Assembly: GCA_964400655.1 (NCBI GenBank)
Contig: CAYNVN010000015.1
Span: 1 to 10,442 of the forward strand
Source: B16-G9 sp964400655
Lineage (GTDB): Bacteria; Bacteroidota; Bacteroidia; Bacteroidales; F082
Direction of reading: 5' to 3'
DNA: 10,442 nt
Positions within the stretch are counted from its first letter, which is position 1. Each line of letters starts with the position of its first letter. A model generated the notes under the pieces. That model did not search any database. It had not been told where the DNA came from and saw only the letters and a program-made list of their open reading frames with translations. The position numbers and the translations under genes are program-made. Positions 1 through 6,010 of this stretch are shown in pieces.

Positions 1-27
1 CAGTCGTGCCTCCTTCGGGATGACGAC
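1..27. repeat. Probable end of a dispersed intergenic repeat (CCTTCGGGATGACG type)
   Basis: The first bases carry a CCTCCTTCGGGATGACGA-like string, whose complement reads TCGTCATCCCGAAGGAGG. From general familiarity, close variants of this string recur in intergenic DNA of many Bacteroidota genomes. Only one copy is visible here and the window edge cuts it, so its repetitive nature cannot be shown from this sequence. No reading frame of note covers it. Confidence 0.3.
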
Positions 28-59
28 GGAGCTCGCGATAGAGGGGAACAAGCATCTCT

Positions 60-90
60 AGCAACCAGCAACCAGTCAAACCTCTCAACC
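60..90. repeat. Degenerate short tandem repeat, AGCAACC-type units
   Basis: Two exact AGCAACC units (60-66, 67-73) are followed by two diverged units, AGTCAAACC (74-82) and TCTCAACC (83-90). Each unit ends in CAACC or CAAACC. The stretch is non-coding and is the first of three neighbouring short-period repeats with different unit sequences. Confidence 0.6.
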
Positions 91-109
91 TTTCCGGACT
101 CCCCCCGCA

Positions 110-133
110 AACCTTCGTTCGACCGAAAAGGTT
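110..133. other. Imperfect inverted repeat (hairpin), no T-tract
   Basis: AACCTT (110-115) can pair with AAGGTT (128-133), and after a two-base bulge TTC (118-120) can pair with GAA (125-127). A hairpin is possible, but no T-run follows on either strand, so it does not look like a standard intrinsic terminator. It lies between two repeat tracts and may simply belong to the repeat-rich DNA. Confidence 0.3.
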
Positions 134-135
134 CG

Positions 136-167
136 CTTCGCGCCTTTGCGCCTCTACGTCTTTGCTG
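136..167. repeat. Octamer tandem repeat, four units of CTTTGCGC type
   Basis: Four consecutive 8-base units are in exact phase: CTTCGCGC (136-143), CTTTGCGC (144-151), CTCTACGT (152-159) and CTTTGCTG (160-167). Each begins CT, and positions 5-6 vary mainly between GC, AC and CG. The tract abuts the next repeat with no spacer. Strings of the form 'cgcctttgcgcctctgcgtctttgc' are familiar from intergenic DNA in this phylum, but that is recollection, not a search result. Confidence 0.65.
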
Positions 168-168
168 T

Positions 169-229
169 TCAAACTTCCAAACTTTGAATCTCAAACCTTG
201 AACCTCTGAACTTTCAAACCCTGAACACC
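169..229. repeat. Degenerate tandem repeat, TCAAACTT/TGAACCTC units
   Basis: About eight units of 6-8 bases follow one another: TCAAACTT, CCAAACTT, TGAATC, TCAAACCT, TGAACCTC, TGAACTT, TCAAACCC and TGAACACC. Units tend to alternate between a TCAAAC form and a TGAAC form. The tract ends about 20 bases before the -33 box of the next gene's promoter. No reading frame or RNA-gene structure was seen in it. Confidence 0.65.
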
Positions 230-249
230 AAATTCTTAGTAATTTTCAT

Positions 250-279
250 TTGACAAAAACAAAATTTTTAGTATATTTG
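250..279 (+). promoter_or_regulatory. Bacteroidota-type promoter for the secreted protein at 309
   Basis: TTG at 250-252 is followed after exactly 19 bases by TATATTTG at 272-279. This matches the Bacteroidota housekeeping sigma consensus (TTG, 17-23 nt, TAnnTTTG). The expected transcription start is around 285-288, giving a leader of about 20 A/C-rich bases before the ATG. No strong Shine-Dalgarno is present, which is usual in this phylum. Confidence 0.75.
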
Positions 280-308
280 GAAACACCCAACCACAAAACA
301 AACACACT

Positions 309-1457
309 ATGAAGAAATTATATCTGCTTATTGTTTTTATTACTTTTATATTCCCAAACGGGTTTTCTCAAGGAATAATTATTGATCACAACTGTACCGA
401 CCTGTCTGTCATACCCGAAAACCGTATCGACTCGGCAAAAGCAAAACTCAAAGTAACGTATCAGCACACCTCACACGGAAGTCAGCTTGTAAGCGGAATT
501 GAGGCAATTGAAACAACTTACGGAGGGGTTTACTTTTACACTGCTTCGGGTTACGGACTTGACACATCGGTTTTTTTGAACGATTACGGCATGCCCGGTG
601 CCCCCGACCTGGGCCATAACGGCGATCTGGCATGGAAGGATGCCACCATTGAAATTCTTAACGACCCCATTTGCAACAGAAACGTGGTTATGTGGTCGTG
701 GTGCGGTGGAGTTAGCGATAATGATTCCACAGGAATATACACTTATCTGAATGCAATGTCGGATTTGGAAACAACTTACCCCGATGTTAAATTTGTTTAC
801 ATGACCGGACATCTCGACGGCAGCGGAACAAACGGCAACCTGAATGAAATGAACAACCTAATCCGCAACTATTGCATCGACAATAATAAAATACTTTTCG
901 ATTTTGCCGATATAGAGAGCTATGACCCGGATGCTTTACAAAACTATATGGAGTGGTGTGCTTTGGACGGCCTCAATTACGACTCCACCTGCAACAACCC
1001 ATGGGATGGACCCAACTGGGGAGAAGAGTGGGTAAATGCCAACCCCGGCCACGAATATGTAAACGTACTGAATAACTGTACCCAGTGTGCCCACAGCAGC
1101 AGTCCGGTTGAAGCAAGAATTAACTGCGTTTTAAAAGGCAACGCCTTTTGGTGGCTGATGGCTACCCTTGCGGGCTGGGATCAGGGTATAATATCGGTTG
1201 AAGAAGTGACCGACTCCGACACATTTACCGTTTATCCCAATCCTGCATCCGGTTTTGTTTATGTAAAGCTTCCCAACCCAAATCCTGCAACAATCGTTAT
1301 TTATAACTTATTGGGTGAGGTTTCACTAAAAATAAATATTGAAAAAGGAGAATCACCAGTAAAAATTGATGTGCATACTTTACAAAACGGCATCTATTTT
1401 TGTTCCATAATCACCGGCGAAAAAACGGTAACAAAAAAACTTGTGGTTAAAAAGTAA
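309..1457 (+). CDS. Secreted cysteine-rich protein of unknown function with T9SS type A sorting domain
   Basis: The 382-residue product starts with a typical signal peptide (MKKLYLLIVFITFIF, cleavage probably near residue 20). It ends with a T9SS type A C-terminal domain: VYPNPASG at 308-315, a YNLLGE strand at 332-337, and a GIYF strand with a basic end (KKLVVKK). It should cross the inner membrane by Sec and be secreted or surface-anchored by T9SS. The core (about 23-295) is not a family I can name. Its marked motifs are HTSHGSQL (53-60), MWSWCGG (128-134), MTGHLDGSG (165-173), a LFDFADIE segment (196-203), and a CTQCAHS (257-263) to KGNAFWWLMATLAGW (276-290) block. Nine cysteines lie in the core, suggesting disulfides. 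The DFADIE and NxxIR segments faintly recall SGNH/GDSL hydrolases, but no clear GDS block is present, so the activity is unassigned. The start follows the promoter directly and begins the signal peptide. Confidence 0.85.
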   Translation: MKKLYLLIVFITFIFPNGFSQGIIIDHNCTDLSVIPENRIDSAKAKLKVTYQHTSHGSQLVSGIEAIETTYGGVYFYTASGYGLDTSVFLNDYGMPGAPDLGHNGDLAWKDATIEILNDPICNRNVVMWSWCGGVSDNDSTGIYTYLNAMSDLETTYPDVKFVYMTGHLDGSGTNGNLNEMNNLIRNYCIDNNKILFDFADIESYDPDALQNYMEWCALDGLNYDSTCNNPWDGPNWGEEWVNANPGHEYVNVLNNCTQCAHSSSPVEARINCVLKGNAFWWLMATLAGWDQGIISVEEVTDSDTFTVYPNPASGFVYVKLPNPNPATIVIYNLLGEVSLKINIEKGESPVKIDVHTLQNGIYFCSIITGEKTVTKKLVVKK

Positions 1458-1535
1458 ATGTACAGTCCGGGTTAAAACTCAGGTTTTTATAATTGTAAAT
1501 CAGAAAAAAAGATTTTATAATAAAACCGGTTCACC

Positions 1536-3617
1536 ATGTACTGGTCAGCACGGCCATTTGTAAGAATATTTCTTTTCCTCGCTTCCGGCATTTATGTAGC
1601 ATTCAATTTTGGCGCAGTGAGGGAAGTCCCCCTTTTTGCCTATTATGCAGCCATAATTTTACTTCTGATTATTGCCGTTATCCTGCTGCCCAAAAAGCTC
1701 TCCTATTCAGCACACAGAATAAAAGGAGTCGTTGCAGGCGCAGCCCTTTTCCTGACAGGCATACTAATAACCCTGCCAAACCTGCCACCTGTTCCGGGGC
1801 AACAAACCGCCACAAGAGGAACCTACCTGGGAATCATTACAAGCCAGCCATCCTCATCGGATAAAACGATTAAAGCTATGGTAATTATTAAAAAACGTTT
1901 TGATACGCTACAATCAAACCTGCCTCAAAAAGCAGTAATCTATCTTGAGAAAAAAGGCAATAAAGCACTAAATTATGGCGATGAAATAATTTTTAGCGCC
2001 ACATTAAAACCGCCGGAAGCTCCGGGTAACCCATATCAGTTCAATTATAAACTTTTTCTTAAAGCCAAAGGTATCGGTTTAGTGGCATATATTCCGGCAA
2101 ACAGCTACCAGATTATCGGTAACAATCCTCCCAATATTGTAACGGAACTTGCCCTTAAGTTGCGTAACAAAACGCTTAAGGCCCTTCGGGAGAACGGATT
2201 AACGGGAGAACAATATGCTGTTGCCGCTGCCATCGTATTGGGTTATGATGATGTAATGAACGACGAGATCAGACAGAACTATCAGCGGGCCGGTGCCATG
2301 CATGTATTGTGTGTATCGGGACTACATGTCGGGGTGATTTATCTTGTTTTGGCAAGTTTACTGGGATTTCTTAACAAAAGCAGGAAACAGAAAATAGTTA
2401 AAACAACTGTTTTACTGGCGGCCGTTTGGATGTATGCCCTGTTAACGGGCATGGCACCTTCGGTTATGCGCGCCACCGTAATGATAAGCTTTATCATCAT
2501 AGGTAACGAAATTGAACGCGATAAAGATGCCTACAACACCCTGGCCATGTCGGCAGTATTTTTGCTGGTTTACAACCCCGGTTTTCTGTTCAATGTCGGA
2601 TTCCGGCTCTCCTACGCGGCTGTATTGGGTATTGTAACTTTTTACCGCCCTTTATACAGGCTTTTTTACTTTAAAAACATTGTTATCGACAAACTATGGT
2701 CGGCAACCGCAGTCTCCATGGCAGCACAGGCGGGAGCTTTCCCTGTTGCCGCCATGTATTTTCACTTTTTTCCGGTATGGTTTTTATTGAGCAACCTTAT
2801 CATAATGCTTTTTTCAACCATCATTATCTCAGCAGGAATGTTGTTTATTTTGTTTTCGTGGGTTCCGGTAATTTCAGGTTGGATTGCCACAGCATTGTCG
2901 GGAATGATTTTCCTGATGAATTACCTTATTTCTATAATCGGCAACTTTCCTGTAGCGGGAATAAACGATTTATATTTTCCCGCATTAAAAGTAATACTCA
3001 TCTATTTGATGCTGATCTTCGGTTACAATCTTATTGTTTTACGCAAAGCGGCATTTACAATTCCGGTATTAAGCACCGTTTTACTGCTCATCATTTTTGA
3101 AACATCTCATAGGTATGAAACATTAACACAAAACAAAATAATTATTTACGATGCGGGTTATCATCATACAGCCATCGATTTTATTAATGGCGAAAACCAT
3201 CTGCTTTTGTGCGATTCCGCATTAATTAATGACCCCCGCAAAATTGATTTCTTTACCGAAAACAGCAGAATAGCTTTCGGACTGAAAAAGAACTTCTCCT
3301 CTGTTGGTTTACCTGTAAAACCAAACAACATCGCATTGTACGGCAACGGTAATATTTTTGTTTTTAACAACCGGATAATCGTGAAAGAGGGCACCAACAA
3401 CTTCCATCCGTTAACAAAACCATTGAAGGTTGATGTTTTATGGATAACAGCGCCCGGCAACATTAATACGGATAAACTATTAAAAACATTTTCGCCCCTG
3501 CAGGTTGTTATCAGCCTGCCGGCCTGTTCAAAAAAAACAAAGACAATTAAAGATGCGTTTTCAGAGTTACAAATTCCCGTTCACGAAACAGACAGAAACG
3601 GCGCTTACATCCATTAA
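1536..3617 (+). CDS. comEC: ComEC/Rec2-family DNA-uptake channel protein
   Basis: This 693-residue polytopic membrane protein fits ComEC, the inner-membrane channel that carries single-stranded DNA into the cytoplasm in natural transformation. Order of parts: N-terminal membrane helices (about 8-80); a soluble OB-fold-like region (about 90-195, DUF4131 type); then the Competence domain (about 225-505), with the diagnostic LCVSGLHVG (258-266), a TGMAPSVMRA block (304-313) and FNVGFRLSYAAVLG (352-365). The C-terminal region (about 533-693) matches the position of the metallo-beta-lactamase-like domain of longer ComECs, starting IIIYDAG and ending with VVIS and NGAYIH strands. I see no HxHxDH metal motif, so any nuclease role looks lost. 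The gene starts 78 bp after the secreted-protein gene, so co-transcription is possible but unproven. No other competence gene is in view. The start codon matches the usual PFVRI N-terminus. Confidence 0.9.
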   Translation: MYWSARPFVRIFLFLASGIYVAFNFGAVREVPLFAYYAAIILLLIIAVILLPKKLSYSAHRIKGVVAGAALFLTGILITLPNLPPVPGQQTATRGTYLGIITSQPSSSDKTIKAMVIIKKRFDTLQSNLPQKAVIYLEKKGNKALNYGDEIIFSATLKPPEAPGNPYQFNYKLFLKAKGIGLVAYIPANSYQIIGNNPPNIVTELALKLRNKTLKALRENGLTGEQYAVAAAIVLGYDDVMNDEIRQNYQRAGAMHVLCVSGLHVGVIYLVLASLLGFLNKSRKQKIVKTTVLLAAVWMYALLTGMAPSVMRATVMISFIIIGNEIERDKDAYNTLAMSAVFLLVYNPGFLFNVGFRLSYAAVLGIVTFYRPLYRLFYFKNIVIDKLWSATAVSMAAQAGAFPVAAMYFHFFPVWFLLSNLIIMLFSTIIISAGMLFILFSWVPVISGWIATALSGMIFLMNYLISIIGNFPVAGINDLYFPALKVILIYLMLIFGYNLIVLRKAAFTIPVLSTVLLLIIFETSHRYETLTQNKIIIYDAGYHHTAIDFINGENHLLLCDSALINDPRKIDFFTENSRIAFGLKKNFSSVGLPVKPNNIALYGNGNIFVFNNRIIVKEGTNNFHPLTKPLKVDVLWITAPGNINTDKLLKTFSPLQVVISLPACSKKTKTIKDAFSELQIPVHETDRNGAYIH

Positions 3618-3652
3618 AAAAAGGCTGCCCGTAAAACAGGACAGCCTTTTTT
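3616..3652. terminator. Bidirectional intrinsic terminator between comEC and the C10 protease gene
   Basis: GGCTGCCC (3623-3630) and GGACAGCC (3639-3646) form an 8-bp stem with one C-A mismatch and an 8-base loop. It is flanked by a run of seven A on the left (3616-3622) and six T on the right (3647-3652), so it can stop transcription in both directions. It overlaps the comEC stop codon and lies 20 bp from the protease stop codon, as expected between convergent genes. Confidence 0.85.
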
Positions 3653-3672
3653 ATATATCAACTTAGAAAAGT

Positions 3673-5763
3673 TTATTGCAAAACAATCTTTTTATCGGTT
3701 TTACCCTTGCTACTAACAATGCTTAACAAATAAACACCTTTGGCCTGACCGCTCAGGTCGATGCTGTTTTTGTAAACACCGTTTAATGTGTTGATATTTT
3801 CGCTGTAAACTACCTGACCGTTAATATTTGAAATAACAACCTTTACATCGTTTGCCTTTTCCACATCAAAGTTAATGTTTACCATACCTGTTGTAGGATT
3901 GGGGTAAACGCTGAGGTTTTCGTAAACATTTTCGTTAACGCCCACACCGTCAACGGTAAAATCGAAACTCCAACCCTGATCGTTAATAGTAACATTGGTT
4001 CCCCAGGTCATAATAACCGCACTCGAAGGAATGGTAAGTGAAGGGGGCAGGTCGTAACCCGAATATTCACCAATTAAATTATTGCTTCCATCATAAACAG
4101 CCAGTTTATCCACATCAGGCTCGGTAGCAAATTCGGTAAAGTCAATATGATATTGAACAGCTTCGGGATGCTGCAGGATAAAAATACAGGTTGATCCGTT
4201 ATTGTAATAAAAACCGTTTACCGAACCATCGGTAACCGTTCCGTTTGCATCTTCGATAATGGTATTTCCGCTACACCATGTGGGTGCTTTGGTAGTATAT
4301 TCGATATTAAATCCGGGGGCACTTCCTGTTGACGAAAATGTTATTAAAACTTCTTTATTCTCGATGGTAATATCCGAAGGCAGGCTGCTTCCCGAAAACT
4401 GACCAATAAGCGGATCGCTGGTTGAAGCACCATCATAAATTTTTAAAATATCACTTGGATCGGTATCAAATTTTGTAAAGTGAAGTGTTATATTGGTAAT
4501 CGAATCGGTAGCCGTTTGAGGTGAAATAAGCCATGAAGCGTTCATTCCCGAAGGATAATCATCAACAGGGCCGCTGCCGTCGGTAAACGAACCGGCTTTA
4601 AAAGTCAGGGTATCAGGGCCGCTTGCCACATAAGGATAATTGGCATCACCGGGATAAATGTTACGAACCATCCCCTGATTTTGGTTAAACCCGCCAACAC
4701 TTTGCAAGGTATAATAACCATTGCTGTTTCCGCTCCAGCCAAAATTAAAATGATAATAATTTGTTCCCTGATAGCCGTCGCAAACAAAAGCATGCCCGCC
4801 ATCGGAACTGAATCCCGAATAGTAAAGCGGTTTTCCGGCATTAAGGTTACCCTGCATCATGGTTTCCCATTGCGACTGGTTATAATTGTTTTTTTGCAGA
4901 AATTGAACCGAACTACCATATCTGAAGTTATTTTTCAAAGCATTGGGAACTTTTGAACTTTGCGAACCCGAACCTGTGGGGCTGTAGTTCATTTCAACCG
5001 AAACACCGGCATGAAATCCGATAAGTGCGATATCCCAGATATTACGGTTGTCAATATAGCTCTTCATTCCGTCCCAGTTATAATGTGTGGTATCAAAATT
5101 GGCTTTGATAACCCCGTAAGGCGACTGATAATACTGTTTTTGTCCCTGACCTACCAGAGGATATCTCCAGTAATACATAATCATCGACATAGCGGTGGCA
5201 ACACAACCAACATAAACGTGTCCGCCCGGACCTGCAGGATCTTCAGGACAATCATAATTCCACGGGTCATCCTGATTCCATGCAATGGGGTCGATCAACG
5301 GGTCAACATCACGGTCACCCTTTAAATTTAACTGCTCAACGGAAGCAGTTGAATAGGTTTCCCACTGTGCGGCAATACCGGCATCAGCAGTAATATTATT
5401 TTCTCTAATATATTTTACTTCATCAACATAACCGGTCATCCAGCTTTTAAAATTCTGATCCATTTGTTGAGGGGAAGGAAAAATACCATGGTAATTATAG
5501 CCCAATACCGGAGGCATGGCATCGTCGGCAGCAACCAGCACCCAACCATCTTCAAAATTAACCACATAATAGGCTTCGTCAACCTTGTACGCATCTACAA
5601 TACTGATATCATAGTAGTTAATCTGTCCGGCATATTGGTTCGACTTTTGATAAAAGAAATTAACGGCAACTTTCTCCGCCTTTGCACGATCAACATCCTT
5701 GGCAAACAGTCCGGATGTAAAAATGAGAAGTGCAAATAACACTAATGTAAAATGTTTGTTCAT
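3673..5763 (-). CDS. Secreted C10 (streptopain-like) cysteine protease with two CUB-like domains and T9SS sorting domain
   Basis: The product has 696 residues from the chosen start. Parts in order: signal peptide (MNKHFTLVLFALLIFTSGLFA); an inhibitory propeptide of the SpeB/I69 type (about 24-125), including WVLVAADDAMPPVLGY; and the C10 peptidase core (about 150-370). The nucleophile Cys187 lies in VGCVATAMSMIMYYW, the catalytic His324 in DGGHAFVCDGY, and the Asn340/Trp343 pair in HFNFGWSG. Two CUB-like beta-sandwich domains follow (about 379-490 and 497-604), each with a KIYDG or AVYDG motif; only the second keeps a cysteine pair. The T9SS type A domain is at about 617-696, from VYPNPTTG to KKIVLQ. 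The frame stays open for 32 codons upstream to 5859, but the ATG at 5763 begins the signal peptide and lies downstream of a promoter-like box, so it is preferred. Expected role: extracellular protein degradation after propeptide removal; CUB domains may bind substrate or surface. Substrate is unknown. Confidence 0.92.
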   Translation of the reverse strand: MNKHFTLVLFALLIFTSGLFAKDVDRAKAEKVAVNFFYQKSNQYAGQINYYDISIVDAYKVDEAYYVVNFEDGWVLVAADDAMPPVLGYNYHGIFPSPQQMDQNFKSWMTGYVDEVKYIRENNITADAGIAAQWETYSTASVEQLNLKGDRDVDPLIDPIAWNQDDPWNYDCPEDPAGPGGHVYVGCVATAMSMIMYYWRYPLVGQGQKQYYQSPYGVIKANFDTTHYNWDGMKSYIDNRNIWDIALIGFHAGVSVEMNYSPTGSGSQSSKVPNALKNNFRYGSSVQFLQKNNYNQSQWETMMQGNLNAGKPLYYSGFSSDGGHAFVCDGYQGTNYYHFNFGWSGNSNGYYTLQSVGGFNQNQGMVRNIYPGDANYPYVASGPDTLTFKAGSFTDGSGPVDDYPSGMNASWLISPQTATDSITNITLHFTKFDTDPSDILKIYDGASTSDPLIGQFSGSSLPSDITIENKEVLITFSSTGSAPGFNIEYTTKAPTWCSGNTIIEDANGTVTDGSVNGFYYNNGSTCIFILQHPEAVQYHIDFTEFATEPDVDKLAVYDGSNNLIGEYSGYDLPPSLTIPSSAVIMTWGTNVTINDQGWSFDFTVDGVGVNENVYENLSVYPNPTTGMVNINFDVEKANDVKVVISNINGQVVYSENINTLNGVYKNSIDLSGQAKGVYLLSIVSSKGKTDKKIVLQ

Positions 5764-5799
5764 TTGTAAAACTTTTTGGTTTCTAACATAAATTCCGCA

Positions 5800-5807
5800 C
5801 AAAAATA
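5800..5807 (-). promoter_or_regulatory. Possible -7 box for the C10 protease gene
   Basis: Read on the minus strand this is TATTTTTG, an exact fit to TAnnTTTG. It lies 36 bases upstream of the ATG at 5763, which would leave a leader of about 30 bases. No TTG occurs at the usual 17-23 base distance, so the -33 element is weak or missing. It supports the start at 5763, because the longer frame would begin upstream of it. Confidence 0.45.
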
Positions 5808-5848
5808 ATATAATTGTCTTTGGTTGAAGAATTTTTCTAATAATGCTG

Positions 5849-5926
5849 TCAACAATCAAAACATCTCAACAATCCTTTAACCAATATATTTCTGCCTTTC
5901 CTGCGTCATCCGTCAACAATTGTTGA
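5849..5926. promoter_or_regulatory. Perfect 14-bp palindrome with two further half-sites: candidate operator
   Basis: TCAACAATTGTTGA at 5913-5926 is a perfect palindrome. The half-site word TCAACAAT also occurs as direct copies at 5849-5856 and 5866-5873. All copies lie in the divergent region between the protease gene and hutI. A dimeric regulator could bind the full site, with the half-sites as weaker contacts. A TTG in the palindrome's right arm (5923-5925) is 17 bases from TATTTTTA (5943-5950), a near-consensus -33/-7 pair pointing toward hutI. The palindrome might therefore overlap a promoter. No regulator gene is visible nearby, and binding is inference only. Confidence 0.45.
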
Positions 5927-5973
5927 TGTGTCGGGTTTATAATATTTTTATGACAATAATGTTTAATAAATGG

Positions 5974-5997
5974 TTGTACGGTTTTTGGTTACATTTG
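5974..5997 (+). promoter_or_regulatory. Possible hutI promoter (TACATTTG box)
   Basis: TACATTTG at 5990-5997 fits TAnnTTTG exactly. The nearest upstream TTG (5974-5976) is only 13 bases away, shorter than usual, so the -33 match is poor. If used, transcription would begin around 6004, leaving about 7 bases before the hutI ATG at 6011. The alternative pair at 5923-5950 would give a leader of about 55 bases. Confidence 0.4.
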
Positions 5998-6010
5998 CTC
6001 AAAAAAAATC

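Noticed and set aside
60..229. CRISPR array
   Set aside because: The repeat units are 6-9 bases, degenerate and contiguous. There are no 20-40-base conserved repeats separated by unique spacers and no cas genes.
1104..1110. CxxC motif in the secreted protein (CTQCAH, residues 257-262) as a heme c site
   Set aside because: A heme c site needs CxxCH. Here an alanine separates the second cysteine from the histidine, so disulfide or structural use is more likely.
1474..1487. AAAAC-TCAG-GTTTT inverted repeat between the secreted-protein gene and comEC, as a terminator
   Set aside because: The stem has five pairs, only one of them G-C, and a poor T-run after it. It is too weak to call.
1488..1495. 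TATAATTG as a comEC promoter -7 box
   Set aside because: It mismatches TAnnTTTG at one key base and no TTG lies at the expected distance, so comEC may instead be read from the upstream promoter.
4960..5325. A 121-codon open frame on the + strand opposite the C10 protease
   Set aside because: It lies wholly within the protease gene on the other strand, has no family-like motifs, and is explained as a shadow of that gene. The other + strand frames in 4681-5739 are rejected for the same reason.
5764..5859. An N-terminal extension of 32 codons on the C10 protease, in the same open frame
   Set aside because: The ATG at 5763 begins a textbook signal peptide, and the extension would bury it. A TAnnTTTG box also lies within the extension, so transcription probably starts downstream of 5859.
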